Below are positions 27,025 to 38,161 of a DNA stretch of 64,000 nt, piece by piece. Made by a program: the position numbers and the translations under genes. Within the stretch, counting starts at the first letter, position 1. Every line of letters begins with the position of its first letter. This DNA comes from Pseudonocardia humida (GTDB lineage: Bacteria > Actinomycetota > Actinomycetes > Mycobacteriales > Pseudonocardiaceae). Below the pieces are notes generated by a model. It saw only the letters and a list, made by a program, of their open reading frames with translations, made no database searches and was not told the origin of the DNA. The DNA is taken from the NCBI RefSeq assembly GCF_023898865.1, contig NZ_JAGSOV010000037.1, positions 62,001-126,000 on the forward strand, in the 5' to 3' direction.

Positions 27025-28755
27025 GTGGCCCGATCCGAGTCCTCCTGGCGCGACCGCGGTCGTCGCGAGGGGCGCCGGGGCCGGGCCGAGGACGAGCCGG
27101 ACGCGCCGGAGCACCCGCGGAGCCGACCACCGCAGAGGCCACAGCAGAGGACCCCGCCGCTGAACGCCGAGCCGCCCGCTCCGGACCCGTACCAGCCGCG
27201 ACGGCGCTACCCCTGGCACGACGACCCCGACTACGACCCGTCCGCGCACCGCCGCACGCCCCCGGCCACCACCAAGTGGGTGCCGCCCGTGCCGGCGGCC
27301 AGGGTCGCGCCACCACCGCCCGCGCCGCCACCGGTGAGGGAGCCGGAGGAGGCCGTCCCGGCCGCGTCGGCGCCGGCGGACACCCCGACCGGGATGCGCG
27401 TGCCCCGCAAGCTCACCGTGACCAGGGTCGCCGCCCTGCGCGGGCGCGAGCTGACCGGCAAGGGGATCGCCGCGTTCCGCCGCGCGGCCACCGCCGACGG
27501 CGCCGACCGCTCCGGGCTCACGGCGCTCACCTACGCCACGATGATGACCTACGCGGTGGACGCCGCGGTCGCCGTCGCGCTGGCCAACACCCTGTTCTTC
27601 GCCGCGGCCACCGCCGAGTCCAAGACCAACGTCGCGCTCTACCTCGCGATCACGGTGGCCCCGTTCGCCCTGGTGGCGCCGGTCATCGGCCCCATGCTCG
27701 ACCGCATCCAGCGCGGCAGGCGGGCGGCGCTGGCCGTGTCGTTCGCCGGGCGGGCGGCGCTGGCGCTGGTGCTGGCGCTCAACTACGACTCCTGGCTGCT
27801 CTACCCGTGCGCGCTGGGCATGCTCGTGCTCAGCAAGTCGTTCGTGGTGCTCAAGGCCGCGGTCACGCCCCGGGTGCTGCCCCCGGAGATCACGCTGACC
27901 ATCACCAACTCCCGGCTCAACGCGTTCGGGCTGGCCGCCGGGGCGGTCGGCGGCGGGCTCGCGGCCGGCGTGGCCTTCTTCGCCGACTCCCCCGGCGCGC
28001 TGGTCTACACCGCCGTGCTCTCGATCGCCGGCGCGTGGCTCTGCCTGCGGATACCGCGCTGGGTGGAGTCCACGGCGGGCGAGGTCCCGGCCGCGCTTCG
28101 CAGCACGAGCCGCAAGAAGCGGCCGATGGTGAGCCACGCGGTGGCCGTGGCGCTGTGGGGCAACGGCTCGATCCGCATCCTCACCGGCTTCCTGACCCTG
28201 TTCGTGGCGTTCGTGGTCAAGGGCGCGGGCGAGGCCGAGGCGGCCGCGGCCGGGCTGCCCGCGCCGGACGCCTCCCAGCAGCTGCTCCTGATCGGCATCG
28301 TCGGCGCCGCCGCGGGCCTCGGCTCGTTCGTCGGCAACGCCGCGGGCGCTCGGGCCCGCTTCGCCCGCGTCGACGGGGTGATCCTGTCCTGCATCGGGGC
28401 GTGCGTCGCGGTCGCCACGCTCGCCGCGGTCGTCCCCGGGATCGCCACGGCGGCGGTGGTCGGGCTGGTCGCGGCGACGGCGAGCGCGCTGGCCAAGGTC
28501 TGCCTGGACGCGGTGATCCAGCGCGACCTGCCGGAGGAGTCCCGGGCGTCGGCGTTCGGCCGGTCGGAGACGGTGCTGCAGCTGGCGTGGGTGTTCGGCG
28601 GCGTCGTCGGCGTGCTGCTGCCGCACGACACCTACTGGCTCGGCTTCACCGTGGTGGCCGCGCTGGTGGCGGTCTCCGGGACGCAGACGGCGCTGGTCAC
28701 CAAGGGGAAGTCGATGCTGCCGCGGCGGCGCAAGGCCGCCGCCCCGGTGCGGTGA
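27025..28755 (+). CDS. MFS transporter with disordered N terminus
   Basis: 576 residues from GTG. The first 140 residues are charged and proline-rich; about twelve hydrophobic helices follow from residue 165. A typical inter-helix loop, PVIGPMLDRIQRGRRAAL, lies after helix 2 of the first half, and FGRSETVLQLAWVFGGVVGV is near the end. It belongs to the MFS group conserved beside DUF3027 and DUF2771 genes in actinobacteria. Substrate unknown. Confidence 0.82.
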   Translation: MARSESSWRDRGRREGRRGRAEDEPDAPEHPRSRPPQRPQQRTPPLNAEPPAPDPYQPRRRYPWHDDPDYDPSAHRRTPPATTKWVPPVPAARVAPPPPAPPPVREPEEAVPAASAPADTPTGMRVPRKLTVTRVAALRGRELTGKGIAAFRRAATADGADRSGLTALTYATMMTYAVDAAVAVALANTLFFAAATAESKTNVALYLAITVAPFALVAPVIGPMLDRIQRGRRAALAVSFAGRAALALVLALNYDSWLLYPCALGMLVLSKSFVVLKAAVTPRVLPPEITLTITNSRLNAFGLAAGAVGGGLAAGVAFFADSPGALVYTAVLSIAGAWLCLRIPRWVESTAGEVPAALRSTSRKKRPMVSHAVAVALWGNGSIRILTGFLTLFVAFVVKGAGEAEAAAAGLPAPDASQQLLLIGIVGAAAGLGSFVGNAAGARARFARVDGVILSCIGACVAVATLAAVVPGIATAAVVGLVAATASALAKVCLDAVIQRDLPEESRASAFGRSETVLQLAWVFGGVVGVLLPHDTYWLGFTVVAALVAVSGTQTALVTKGKSMLPRRRKAAAPVR

Positions 28756-28765
28756 GCGGGCGGCC

Positions 28766-28771
28766 TACCCT
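28766..28771 (+). promoter_or_regulatory. -10 box of the DUF2771 gene
   Basis: TACCCT, 7 bases before the GTG at 28779. It supports that start over a GTG at 28752 overlapping the MFS stop. Confidence 0.45.
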
Positions 28772-28778
28772 GGTCGCC

Positions 28779-29252
28779 GTGCCCCGCCGGACCGCCATCG
28801 TCGCCGCGCTGGCGACCGGCCTGCTGGCCACGGCCTGCGCCGACGCCCCGCCCCCGCAGGTCACCTTCGCCGCCGGGACGGCCAGTGTCACCGCCGCGCC
28901 CACCCAGTACTGCGACATCGACCTGAGCGAGTGCGCGGAGCCGGGCGCCCCGGCCGAGCTGGCCGTCCCGGGGGGCACGGCGTTGCAGATCACCGTGCCC
29001 GACGAGGTCGCCGACGCCCCGTGGCACGTCGTGTTCAGCTACCGCGACGACACCGGTCAGCAGGTCGACGAGCGCAGCAGGCTGTTCGCCCCCGACACCG
29101 GCAGCGGCTACACCCTGCAGCTGCCCACCCCGACCGCGCAGCTGCTGGAGGCGCAGGTGCAGCAGTTCGGCCCGGCCCCGCAGATGGACCCGCAGACCCA
29201 GGAGATCCAGTTCCCGGTGCGGGCCAGCTGGGTGGTCCGCACCGGGGCCTGA
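28779..29252 (+). CDS. DUF2771 family lipoprotein
   Basis: 157 residues from GTG. Signal peptide with lipobox ATAC near residue 18; the mature part begins with TAAPTQYCDIDLSEC and contains PWHVVFSYRDD and QEIQFPVRASWVVRTGA. This matches the DUF2771 family found downstream of MFS genes of this type. It is exported and lipid-anchored, and may share a transcript with the transporter. Role unknown. Confidence 0.75.
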   Translation: MPRRTAIVAALATGLLATACADAPPPQVTFAAGTASVTAAPTQYCDIDLSECAEPGAPAELAVPGGTALQITVPDEVADAPWHVVFSYRDDTGQQVDERSRLFAPDTGSGYTLQLPTPTAQLLEAQVQQFGPAPQMDPQTQEIQFPVRASWVVRTGA

Positions 29253-29316
29253 CCCCCCGCTGCACCCGATCGGCCCCGTGGCCGCGCCCGGTTCTACGGC
29301 GTGAGATGTAGCTGGT

Positions 29317-29342
29317 GGGGCTCGGCGGCGCGTTCGAGCCCC
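29317..29342. terminator. Hairpin GGGGCTC/GAGCCCC between convergent genes
   Basis: 7-bp stem with a 12-base loop in the gap between DUF2771 (+) and the SMI1/KNR4 gene (-). It lies where a bidirectional terminator would sit. The sequence GTTCGAGCCCC also resembles a tRNA T-arm, but no complete tRNA can be folded around it. Confidence 0.35.
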
Positions 29343-29395
29343 ATGAGGTTCATGTCGAGCGCTGTTGATCATCGGGCGACCCTGTCGGACCCACC

Positions 29396-29938
29396 TCAGA
29401 GCGCGTGCAGCCAGTCCCCGTACCAGCGGTCGAAGCCGGGACCGGGGGTGAGCCCGGCGGCGGAGCAGCGGTCGTCGAACCACACCTGGCCGCGGGCGGG
29501 GCCGGTGACGACCAGGCGGTACAGCGCCCCGCAGCCGAAGTGGCAGACGACCAGCGAACCGGTGGTGCGGCCGTCGGCGCTGTACTCCTGCTCGCTCATG
29601 GTCCCCGCCGGGTTCCACGCCTCGGTGTGCGGGAAGGACGTGGCCAGGTGGCCGGGCAGCTCCCGCTCGGCCAGGTCGACGGGCTCCATGCCGCTCCCGT
29701 CCAGGGGGTACAGGCCGTAGTGCGGCCCGGCGCCGCAGGAGCCGACCTCCAGCAGGAAGCGGCGGTACTCCGTCGGCAGCACCACGGCGTGCCGCGCCTC
29801 GAAGGCCGCGACAGCGGCCCCGTCCAGCGGGGGCCGCAGCGCGTAGTGGTGCTCGGCGGCACCGAAGCGGCGCAGGCCGGGATCGCCGGCGCGGGCCGCG
29901 GCCAGTCGGGCGCGGACGTCGATCGCGGATCGCGTCAC
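29396..29938 (-). CDS. SMI1/KNR4-family protein
   Basis: 180 residues from GTG preceded by TGAGGG. The motif FEARHAVVLPTEYRRFLLEV followed by GAGPHYGLYPLDG near residue 60 is diagnostic of the SMI1/KNR4 fold, and CHFGCGALYRLVVTGPARGQ follows. Family members are often immunity proteins against nuclease toxins, but isolated copies like this one, with no toxin gene nearby, have unknown roles. It starts 6 bp after the cold-shock gene. Confidence 0.82.
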   Translation of the reverse strand: MTRSAIDVRARLAAARAGDPGLRRFGAAEHHYALRPPLDGAAVAAFEARHAVVLPTEYRRFLLEVGSCGAGPHYGLYPLDGSGMEPVDLAERELPGHLATSFPHTEAWNPAGTMSEQEYSADGRTTGSLVVCHFGCGALYRLVVTGPARGQVWFDDRCSAAGLTPGPGFDRWYGDWLHAL

Positions 29939-29944
29939 GAGCCC

Positions 29945-30340
29945 TCAGCCGTCCAGGTCGCGGGCGACGGCCCGGACGACCTCGGCGGCCAGCTTGGCGG
30001 TCTTGCGGTCGGGGTAGCGGCCGCGGCGCAGGTCGGGCTGCACCTTCGTCTCCAGCAGCCGGATCATGTCCTCGATCAGGCTGTGCAGGTCCTCCGCGGG
30101 GCGCCGCGCGGCCTCCACCACCGACGGCGGCGCGTCGACCAGGCGCACCGACAGCGCCTGCGGCCCCCGCCTGCCCTCGGCCATGCCGAACTCCACGCGC
30201 TGCCCCGGCTTGAGCCCCTCGACCCCGGCCGGCAGCGCGGCCTTGCGGACGTAGACGTCCTGGCCCCCGTCCTGGGCGAGGAACCCGAAGCCCTTTTCGG
30301 CGTCGTACCACTTGACCCTGCCGGTCGGCACCCTGTTCAC
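29945..30340 (-). CDS. Cold-shock-domain protein with C-terminal extension
   Basis: 131 residues from GTG with GAGGAAC just ahead. Residues 5-68 are a cold-shock domain: [17 protein letters not shown] (RNP1 KGFGFL) and [11 protein letters not shown]. The RNP2 position reads VYVRK rather than the usual VFVHF. A helical tail of about 60 residues ([30 protein letters not shown]) makes it twice the size of CspA. Probably an RNA-binding regulator; co-transcribed with the SMI1/KNR4 gene. Confidence 0.85.
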   Translation of the reverse strand: MNRVPTGRVKWYDAEKGFGFLAQDGGQDVYVRKAALPAGVEGLKPGQRVEFGMAEGRRGPQALSVRLVDAPPSVVEAARRPAEDLHSLIEDMIRLLETKVQPDLRRGRYPDRKTAKLAAEVVRAVARDLDG

Positions 30341-30569
30341 CCGTTCCTCGCTCGAACCCCGCGCCATGCGGGCCTTCGTGGACCACACGACGAACGCGTC
30401 CTGATGCCTCGGGCCATCGCACCTGCCCGTCGAGCTGCACCGGGACGCGTCGCGCAAGCGTAGACCGAGCGTCCACCCCTGCGCAGCCGTCTAACCGGCC
30501 CATCGGCGCTCGGCATTTCCGTGCACCGGGCACGGGACCCGCGTCGGCGGGACGGAGCACCCGGGGCCG

Positions 30570-32231
30570 TCAGGCGTTGCGGACCCTCGCGGCCTCGCGC
30601 AGGTCGAGCAGGTCGACGCTCTTCTCCCGCATCTCGACCTTGCGCACCTTCCCGGTGACGGTCATCGGGAACTCGTCGACCACCAGCACGTACCGGGGGA
30701 TCTTGTAGTGCGCCAGCTTGCCGGTGGCGAACTCGCGCACCGCCTCCGCGGTCAGCTCCGGCGCGCCGGGGCGCAGGGTCACCCAGGCGCACAGCTCCTC
30801 GCCGTACTTGACGTCGGGCACGCCGATGACCTGGGCGTCGAGGATGTCGGGGTGGGTGTAGAGGAACTCCTCGATCTCGCGCGGGTACACGTTCTCGCCG
30901 CCCCGGATGACCATGTCCTTGATCCGGCCGGTGATGTTGATGTAGCCGTCGGCGTCCATCACCCCCAGGTCGCCGGTGTGCATCCAGCGGGCCCGGTCGA
31001 TGGCCTCGGCGGTCTTCTCCGGCTCGTCCCAGTAGCCCAGCATCACCGAGTAGCCGCGGGTGCAGAGCTCGCCCGGCTCGCCGCGGGGCAGCGTCAGCCC
31101 GGTCGCCGGGTCCACGATCTTCGACTCGACGTGCGGGTGCACCCGCCCGACGGTCGACACCCGGCGCTCCAGCTCGTCGTCGGCGCCCGTCTGGGTGGAG
31201 ACCGGGGACGTCTCGGTCATGCCGTAGCAGATGGTCACCTCGGTCATGCCCATCCGCTCGACGACCTGCTTCATCACCTCGACCGGGCACGGCGAGCCGG
31301 CCATGATCCCGGTGCGCAGGGAGGACAGGTCATAGGACTCGAAGTCGGGGTCGTTGAGCTCGGCGATGAACATCGTCGGCACCCCGTACAGCGACGTGCA
31401 GCGCTCCGCGGCCACCGTCGCCAGGGTCGCCTTCGGGTCGAAGCCCTGCGCGGGGATGACCATCGTGGCCCCGTGCGAGGTGCACGCCAGGTTGCCCATG
31501 ACCATGCCGAAGCAGTGGTAGAAGGGCACCGGGATGCAGACCCTGTCCTCGTGGGTGTACCCGCAGCCCCGGCCCACGAAGTAGCCGTTGTTGAGGATGT
31601 TGTGGTGGCTGAGGGTGGCGCCCTTGGGGAAGCCGGTGGTGCCCGAGGTGTACTGGATGTTGATCGGGTCGTCCGGGCTGAGCTCGCCCTGGCGGCGGGC
31701 CAGCTCCGCGGCGTCCCCGCCGCGGCCCGACTCCACCAGCGCGTCCCAGTCGGGGGTGCCGATGAGCACCACCCGGCGCAGCGCCGCGCAGTTCCCCCGG
31801 ACCTGCTCGATCATCCCCGCGTAGTCCGAGGTCTTGAACGACGGAGCGGCCACCAGCAGCGAGATGCCGGCCTGCTTGAGCACGTACTCCAGCTCGTGGG
31901 TCCGGTACGCCGGGTTGATGTTGACCAGGATCGCGCCGATCTTGGCCGTGGCGTACTGGGTCAGCGTCCACTCGGCCTGGTTCGGCGCCCAGATGCCGAC
32001 CCGGTCGCCCTTCTCCACGCCCGCCGCCACCAGCCCGAGCGCCACCGCGTCGACGTCGTCGCGCAGCTGCCGGTAGGTCCAGCGACGGCCCGTGGCCGCT
32101 TCGACCATGGCCTCACCGTCGCCGTGGGCGGCGACCGTGCGGTCGAAGTTGTCGCCGATCGTGTCGCCGAGCAGGGGGACGTCCGACACCCCGGACGCGT
32201 ACGACGGGACCGAGGGAGCGGTTGGGGACAC
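30570..32231 (-). CDS. AMP-binding acyl-CoA synthetase
   Basis: 553 residues from GTG (GAGAGG 8 bases upstream); a GTG 39 bases further up is an alternative. ATP-binding loop [20 protein letters not shown] near 195, [13 protein letters not shown] near 325, [20 protein letters not shown] near 415, [20 protein letters not shown] and [16 protein letters not shown] at the end with catalytic Lys. It activates a fatty or related acid to its CoA thioester. Exact chain length is not predictable. Divergent from serS. Confidence 0.88.
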   Translation of the reverse strand: MSPTAPSVPSYASGVSDVPLLGDTIGDNFDRTVAAHGDGEAMVEAATGRRWTYRQLRDDVDAVALGLVAAGVEKGDRVGIWAPNQAEWTLTQYATAKIGAILVNINPAYRTHELEYVLKQAGISLLVAAPSFKTSDYAGMIEQVRGNCAALRRVVLIGTPDWDALVESGRGGDAAELARRQGELSPDDPINIQYTSGTTGFPKGATLSHHNILNNGYFVGRGCGYTHEDRVCIPVPFYHCFGMVMGNLACTSHGATMVIPAQGFDPKATLATVAAERCTSLYGVPTMFIAELNDPDFESYDLSSLRTGIMAGSPCPVEVMKQVVERMGMTEVTICYGMTETSPVSTQTGADDELERRVSTVGRVHPHVESKIVDPATGLTLPRGEPGELCTRGYSVMLGYWDEPEKTAEAIDRARWMHTGDLGVMDADGYINITGRIKDMVIRGGENVYPREIEEFLYTHPDILDAQVIGVPDVKYGEELCAWVTLRPGAPELTAEAVREFATGKLAHYKIPRYVLVVDEFPMTVTGKVRKVEMREKSVDLLDLREAARVRNA

Positions 32232-32349
32232 GGCAGCGGGCCTCTCGTCACTCGATGTGCTTCCGCCCACATCCTGCGACGATCACCCGCCGCCCCGCTA
32301 CCTCCCGATGGGGAGGGGCACGGCCGCGATACCGCTGGCGCGCCCCCGA

Positions 32350-32355
32350 TACCCT
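32350..32355 (+). promoter_or_regulatory. -10 box of serS
   Basis: TACCCT, 6 bases before the ATG at 32362. No ribosome site and no T-box leader are present, so serS is probably leaderless and not tRNA-regulated. Confidence 0.5.
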
Positions 32356-32361
32356 GGGGCG

Positions 32362-33633
32362 ATGCACGATCCCCGTGTCCTGCTCGATCCCGCGACCGAC
32401 GCCGTCCGCAAGCTGGCCCGCCGGGGCTACTCGCTGGACCTCGGCTCCCTGGAGAAGCTGCTCTCCGGGCGCAACGCGGCGATCCAGCGCGGCGACGAGG
32501 CCCGTGCCGAGGCCAAGCGCGTGGCCACCGCGGTCAAGGGCGCCGACCCCGACGAGCGCGCCGCACTGGTCGAGCGGGCCCGCGACCTGAAGGCCGTGGT
32601 CGGCGCCGCCGAGCAGGAGCACAAGGCGCTCGACGCCGAGCTCACCGCGCTGCTGCTGGACGTGCCCAACCTGCCCCTCGACGAGGTGCCCGACGGGGCC
32701 AGCGACGACGACGCCGAGCTCGTGCGCACGTGGGGCGAGCCGCCCGCGCTCGACTTCACCCCGCTCGACCACGTCGACCTCGGCGACCGGCTGGGCATCC
32801 TCGACCTGCCCCGGGCCACCAAGCTGGCCGGCCCACGGTTCGCCGTGCTGCGCGGGCGCGGCGCGGCGCTGGAGCGCGCCCTCGCCCGCTACTTCCTCGA
32901 CCTCGCCACCGAACGCCACGGCTACACCGAGTACTCGGTGCCCACCCTGGTCAACCGCACCTCGATGACCGGCACCGGGCAGCTGCCCAAGTTCGAGCAG
33001 GACCTGTTCAAGACCGGGGTCGACGAGCGCGAGCTCTTCCTCATCCCCACCGCCGAGGTCCCGCTGACCAACCTGCACGCGCAGGAGACCCTGGCCACCG
33101 AGACACTCCCGCTGGCCTACACCGCGCACACGCCCTGCTTCCGCTCGGAGGCCGGCTCGTACGGCAAGGACACCCGCGGCCTGATCCGCATGCACGAGTT
33201 CTCGAAGGTCGAGCTCGTCCGCGTGGTCGACTCCACCACCACCCGCGACGAGCTGGAGGTCCTCGTCGGGCACGCCGAAGCCGTGCTGCAGGGCCTCGGC
33301 CTGGCCTACCGGGTCGTCAAGCTGGCCGCGGGCGACCTCGGCTTCTCGGCCCAGATCACCTACGACCTCGAGGTGTGGCTGCCCGGCCAGCAGAAGTACC
33401 GCGAGATCGCCTCGGCCTCGGACTTCGGCACCTTCCAGGCCCGCCGGGCCGCCATCCGCACCAGGTCCAAGGACGGCACCCGCGGCTTCGCCGGCACCCT
33501 GAACAGCTCGGGCCTGCCCATCGGCCGCACCATGGTCGCACTGCTGGAGCAGGGCCAGCAGGCCGACGGCTCGGTCGTCATCCCCGAGGCCCTCGTCCCC
33601 TACACGGGCTTCGACCGCCTCACCCCCGCCTGA
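32362..33633 (+). CDS. serS: Seryl-tRNA synthetase
   Basis: 423 residues, full length. The N-terminal coiled-coil arm (about 30-100) binds tRNA-Ser. Class II catalytic motifs follow: FLIPTAEVPLTNLHAQE near 230, motif 2 FRSEAGSYGKDTRGLIRMHE near 260 and motif 3 LNSSGLPIGRTMVALLEQ near 380. It charges tRNA-Ser (and tRNA-Sec where present) in the cytoplasm. It is convergent with the subtilisin gene, with palindrome family B between them. Confidence 0.96.
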   Translation: MHDPRVLLDPATDAVRKLARRGYSLDLGSLEKLLSGRNAAIQRGDEARAEAKRVATAVKGADPDERAALVERARDLKAVVGAAEQEHKALDAELTALLLDVPNLPLDEVPDGASDDDAELVRTWGEPPALDFTPLDHVDLGDRLGILDLPRATKLAGPRFAVLRGRGAALERALARYFLDLATERHGYTEYSVPTLVNRTSMTGTGQLPKFEQDLFKTGVDERELFLIPTAEVPLTNLHAQETLATETLPLAYTAHTPCFRSEAGSYGKDTRGLIRMHEFSKVELVRVVDSTTTRDELEVLVGHAEAVLQGLGLAYRVVKLAAGDLGFSAQITYDLEVWLPGQQKYREIASASDFGTFQARRAAIRTRSKDGTRGFAGTLNSSGLPIGRTMVALLEQGQQADGSVVIPEALVPYTGFDRLTPA

Positions 33634-33667
33634 CCCGCGCTCCGGACCCTCACCCGCCCGGCCCCGT

Positions 33668-33720
33668 GTCAGGAAAGCCACTTTGCAGACGCCTGGCGTC
33701 CGGAAAGTGGCTTTCCTGAC
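33668..33720. repeat. Palindromic element, family B copy 1
   Basis: 53 bp; perfect 17-bp outer arms GTCAGGAAAGCCACTTT and complement, plus an inner GACGCC-T-GGCGTC hairpin. Shares TCAGGAAAGCCAC with family A but has a different core. The 3' flank GTCCGG matches the 5' flank of copy 2 in reverse. Lies between two convergent genes. Confidence 0.9.
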
Positions 33721-33752
33721 GTCCGGGGGTTGGTGGCCGGCGCCTCCTGTGG

Positions 33753-33770
33753 GTTCAGGAAGGCCACGAC
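33753..33770. repeat. Solo half-element of family A
   Basis: GTTCAGGAAGGCCACGAC: one arm with a single change (A to G) in the conserved core, and no partner arm downstream. The bases before it (TCCTGTGG) resemble the family A loop. It lies 32 bp from family B copy 1. Confidence 0.7.
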
Positions 33771-33805
33771 GGGGAGGGGGCGGAGCGGGGTGAGGGTCGG
33801 GGTGG

Positions 33806-34951
<1,146 letters not shown>

Positions 34952-34952
34952 G

Positions 34953-36116
34953 TTACGGAGGCGTGGGCGACCGCGACAACGACACGATGGGGGCGCTTGG
35001 CCCGTGCCGTGCGGCGGGTACCCCGGCGGTCGCGGCGTGCACCCCGACCTCCGTCGCCTTGACGACGAACCACAGGTCAGCGCCGGGTTCGAGGGCCAGG
35101 TCGGCCACCGCGGCCGGGGTGACGTCGGCGGCCAGCCCGTCCACCCAGGACGGTCCGCCGGGGCGGGCCGCGGCCCGCAGCCGGACGACGTCGCCGTGCG
35201 GCTCCACCGCGGCCAGCCGCACGGCGAGCACGTTGCGCGGGCTGCCCTGGGGCGCGGCGGCGTAGACGGCGACCGCGGACGGCGGGAACACCGCGACCGC
35301 GGGCTCGCCCTCCACGAGCGCGGCGCCCCGCCCGGAGACGACCTGGCCGTCGGCGGTGCGCAGTCCGCCGGGGCAGGCCGTGCCGGGCACCAGGTCGAGG
35401 CCGGCGATCCGGGCGGTGAACGGGCTGCGCGGGTGGGCGACGACCTCCCGGGTGGGGCCCTGCTCGACGATGCGGCCCGCGGTCAGCACGACGACCCGGT
35501 CGGACAGCACGACGGCGTCCAGCGCGGAGTGCGTGACCAGCACGGCGGTCTGCCCGCTGCCGCGGATCACCCGGCGCAGCAGGGAGCGCATGGCCGGGGC
35601 GGCGTCGACGTCGAGCGCGGCCAGCGGCTCGTCGAGCAGCAGCAGCCCCGGCTCGGCGGCCAGTGCCCTGGCCAGCGCCACGCGCTGCTGCTGGCCGCCG
35701 GACAGCTGCGCGGGGCGGCGGTCGGCCAGCTCGGCGGCGTCGACGGCGGCGAGCAGGTCGCGCGCGGTGGCCTCGGCCTCCCGGCGGGGTCTGCCCCGGG
35801 AGCGCGGCCCGAAGGCCACGTTGGCCAGCGCGCTCAGGTGCGGGAACAGCAGGGCCTGCTGGGCCAGCAGGCCGACGCCGCGGCGGTGCGGCGGCACGTG
35901 CACGCCGGCGGCGGTGACGGTGCGGTCGCCGAGGCGGACGTGGGAGCCGGGGTCGGTCGGGCGCAGCAGGCCGGCGAGCACGGACAGCAGCGTGGACTTG
36001 CCGGCGCCGTTGGGCCCGAGCACGGCGAGCACCTCGCCGGGCTCGACGGACAGCCGCACGTCGAGCTCGAACCCGGGGCGGCTGACCACCACCCGCGCGT
36101 CCACCCCGGCGGTCAT
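34953..36116 (-). CDS. modC: Molybdate ABC transporter ATP-binding protein ModC
   Basis: 387 residues. Walker [10 protein letters not shown] near 37, Q-loop [11 protein letters not shown], signature [18 protein letters not shown] near 135, Walker [13 protein letters not shown] and switch His in VLVTHSALD. The C-terminal 110 residues form the TOBE/Mop region that senses oxyanion. It powers molybdate (or tungstate) import with ModA and ModB. ATG overlaps the modB stop by 4 bp. Confidence 0.9.
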   Translation of the reverse strand: MTAGVDARVVVSRPGFELDVRLSVEPGEVLAVLGPNGAGKSTLLSVLAGLLRPTDPGSHVRLGDRTVTAAGVHVPPHRRGVGLLAQQALLFPHLSALANVAFGPRSRGRPRREAEATARDLLAAVDAAELADRRPAQLSGGQQQRVALARALAAEPGLLLLDEPLAALDVDAAPAMRSLLRRVIRGSGQTAVLVTHSALDAVVLSDRVVVLTAGRIVEQGPTREVVAHPRSPFTARIAGLDLVPGTACPGGLRTADGQVVSGRGAALVEGEPAVAVFPPSAVAVYAAAPQGSPRNVLAVRLAAVEPHGDVVRLRAAARPGGPSWVDGLAADVTPAAVADLALEPGADLWFVVKATEVGVHAATAGVPAARHGPSAPIVSLSRSPTPP

Positions 36117-36931
36117 GCCAGCCCCTCCCCCGACCGCGGCCGGGCCACCGCGATCACGATCACGGCCACCACGACCAGCAGCAGCGACAGCGCCACGGCG
36201 GCGTCCACGTCGGTCTCCCGTTCCAGGTAGACCAGCAGCGGCAGGGTCCGGGTGGCGCCCTCCAGGCTGCCGGCGAACGCGATGGTCGCACCGAACTCGC
36301 CCAGGCAGCGGGCGAAGCCGAGGATCGCCCCGGACAGCAGCCCCGGCAGCACCAGCGGCACCGTCACCCGGCGGAACGCGTAGCCGGGGGCCGCGCCGAG
36401 GGTGGCCGCGACCGCCTCGTAGCGCTGCCCGGCCGTGCGCAGCGCACCTTCCACGCTGACCACCAGGAACGGCAGGGCGACGAAGGTCTGGGCCAGCACC
36501 ACGGCGGCCGTGGTGAACGGGATGGTGATGCCGAACCACAGGTCCAGCTGGGCGCCGACCAGGCCCCGACGGCCCAGCAGGAACAGCAGCGCCAGCCCGC
36601 CCACCACCGGCGGCAGGACCAGCGGCAGCAGCACGATCGAGCGCAGGAACCGCATCCCGGGCAGCCTGCCCCGGGCCAGCACCACCGCCAGCGGCCCGCC
36701 CAGCAGGATGCACAGCGCCGTCGAGATCGCCGCGGTGATCAGCGACAGCCGCAGCGCGGACAGCGCGGCCTCGCTGAGCAGCAGCTCCGGGAGCCGCGCC
36801 CAGTCCACGCGCAGCGCCAGCCCGACGACCGGCAGCGCGATCAGCGCGAACCCGACGGCGGCGGGCACCCACAGCAGCGTGGGCAGCGCCACCGCCTGGG
36901 TGGCCCGGCGCCGGGAGGTGGTGTCGGTCAC
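36113..36931 (-). CDS. modB: Molybdate ABC transporter permease ModB
   Basis: 272 residues, about six membrane helices. The cytoplasmic coupling loop [20 protein letters not shown] near 190 is the EAA motif that contacts Mod[21 protein letters not shown] and [18 protein letters not shown] are typical of ModB/CysT permeases. GTG start overlaps the modA stop by 4 bp. Inner membrane. Confidence 0.92.
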   Translation of the reverse strand: MTDTTSRRRATQAVALPTLLWVPAAVGFALIALPVVGLALRVDWARLPELLLSEAALSALRLSLITAAISTALCILLGGPLAVVLARGRLPGMRFLRSIVLLPLVLPPVVGGLALLFLLGRRGLVGAQLDLWFGITIPFTTAAVVLAQTFVALPFLVVSVEGALRTAGQRYEAVAATLGAAPGYAFRRVTVPLVLPGLLSGAILGFARCLGEFGATIAFAGSLEGATRTLPLLVYLERETDVDAAVALSLLLVVVAVIVIAVARPRSGEGLA

Positions 36932-37692
36932 GGGGTGCCGAAGCCGGCGGCGGACAGCGCCTCCCTGCCCCGCTCGCCGGTCACCAGGTCCTGGAACTCC
37001 GCGGCCAGGCCGGCCTGCGGGGCGTCCTCGAGCACGACGATCGGGTAGTCGGTGACGGCCTGCGCGGCCTCCGGGAACGGGACGCCCTGCACGTCGGCGC
37101 CCGCGCCGGTGACGTCGGTGACGTCGGTGACGAAGACGAGCCCGGCGTCGGCGTCGCCGGAGGTCACCTTGCCCAGCGCGGACTTGACGTCGGGCTCCTC
37201 GCTGACCGGGCTCAGCATCACCCCGGTGGCCTCCTCGATCTTCTCCGCGGTGGCCCCGCAGGGCACCTGGGGCGCGCACACGACGACCTTGAGGTCGGGC
37301 CTGGCCAGGTCGGCGAAGGTGGCGATGCCCTTCGGGTTGCCGGGCGCGGTGGCGATCCGCAGCACGTTGGTGGCGAACACGGTGGGCGTGCCCGCGGCGG
37401 CGCCGGCGTCGGTGACGGTCTTCATGGTGGCCTCGCTGGCCGCGGCGAACACGTCGGCCGGGGCGCCGCTGGCTATCTGCTGGGCCAGGTCGGACGAGGC
37501 GCCGAAGTTGAACCTGACGGCGACCCCGGGGTGCTCGGCCTCGAACCGCTCGCCCAGCTCGGTGAAGGTCTCGGTGAGCGAGGCCGCGGCGAACACGGTC
37601 AGCTCCCCGGCGTCGGGGGCCGCGCCCCCCGAGGCGCACGCGGTGAGCAGCAACGCCGCACCTGCGGCGACGAGCACTGCGGACCCCCTCAC
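36928..37692 (-). CDS. modA: Molybdate-binding lipoprotein ModA
   Basis: 254 residues from GTG, overlapping the upstream regulator stop by 4 bp. Lipobox LTAC near residue 19. The mature protein starts [20 protein letters not shown], the oxyanion-binding loop of ModA proteins, followed by [23 protein letters not shown] (Ser ligands) and [13 protein letters not shown]. It captures molybdate outside the membrane for ModBC. Confidence 0.93.
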   Translation of the reverse strand: MRGSAVLVAAGAALLLTACASGGAAPDAGELTVFAAASLTETFTELGERFEAEHPGVAVRFNFGASSDLAQQIASGAPADVFAAASEATMKTVTDAGAAAGTPTVFATNVLRIATAPGNPKGIATFADLARPDLKVVVCAPQVPCGATAEKIEEATGVMLSPVSEEPDVKSALGKVTSGDADAGLVFVTDVTDVTGAGADVQGVPFPEAAQAVTDYPIVVLEDAPQAGLAAEFQDLVTGERGREALSAAGFGTP

Positions 37693-38093
37693 GAGGTGCC
37701 CCCCGGCGTCTCCACCACGACGGTGGTCGACTTGATCACGGCCACGGCCAGCACACCCGGCTCCAGCCCGAGCTCCCCGACGGCCTCGGCCGACATCAGC
37801 GAGACGATCCGGTGCGGGCCGCACTGCATCTCCACCTGCGCCATCACCCGGTCGGTCAGCACCGCAGTGACCAGGCCGACCAGCCGGTTGCGCGCCGAGC
37901 TCTGCACCCCCGACGGGTCCGGCGGCACGCTGGCCTGCCGGCGGGCGAACGCGGCCAGCTCGGCCCCGTCGACGACCTTCCGGTTGGAGCCGTCGACCTG
38001 CACGGACAGCGTCCCGGCGTCGACCCAGCGGCGGACGGTGTCGTCGCTGACCCCGAGCAGCCGGGCGGCGTCAGCGATCCTGAATTGCGGCAC
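37689..38093 (-). CDS. HTH plus Mop-domain molybdate regulator
   Basis: 134 residues from GTG. Residues 3-50 are a MerR/excisionase-type helix-turn-helix ([20 protein letters not shown]). Residues 65-130 form one Mop/TOBE domain ([47 protein letters not shown]) that binds molybdate. First gene of the mod operon, so probably a molybdate-responsive autoregulator analogous to ModE (inference). TAGATT lies 7 bases ahead. Confidence 0.85.
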   Translation of the reverse strand: MPQFRIADAARLLGVSDDTVRRWVDAGTLSVQVDGSNRKVVDGAELAAFARRQASVPPDPSGVQSSARNRLVGLVTAVLTDRVMAQVEMQCGPHRIVSLMSAEAVGELGLEPGVLAVAVIKSTTVVVETPGGTS

Positions 38094-38100
38094 GACGCCA

Positions 38101-38106
38101 AATCTA
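38101..38106 (-). promoter_or_regulatory. -10 box of the mod operon
   Basis: TAGATT on the minus strand, 7 bases before the GTG at 38093. The short 68-bp divergent gap with the acyl-CoA dehydrogenase gene leaves little room for other control elements. Confidence 0.5.
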
Positions 38107-38161
38107 GTTCCGCATCTGCGAGTTCGGCCAGATGCCGGCGTCGTTGTGGTTTGCTGCGGGC

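Noticed and set aside
29305..29345. tRNA gene suggested by TAGCTGGT and GTTCGAGCCCC
   Set aside because: No acceptor stem or anticodon arm can be placed in the right spacing; only a 7-bp hairpin remains.
29396..29938. Toxin-immunity module for the SMI1/KNR4 gene
   Set aside because: The upstream gene is a cold-shock protein and no polymorphic toxin, secretion or nuclease gene is near.
30708..33719. 1003-codon open frame antisense to the AMP ligase and running into serS
   Set aside because: It overlaps two genes with strong catalytic motifs and has itself no recognisable motif.
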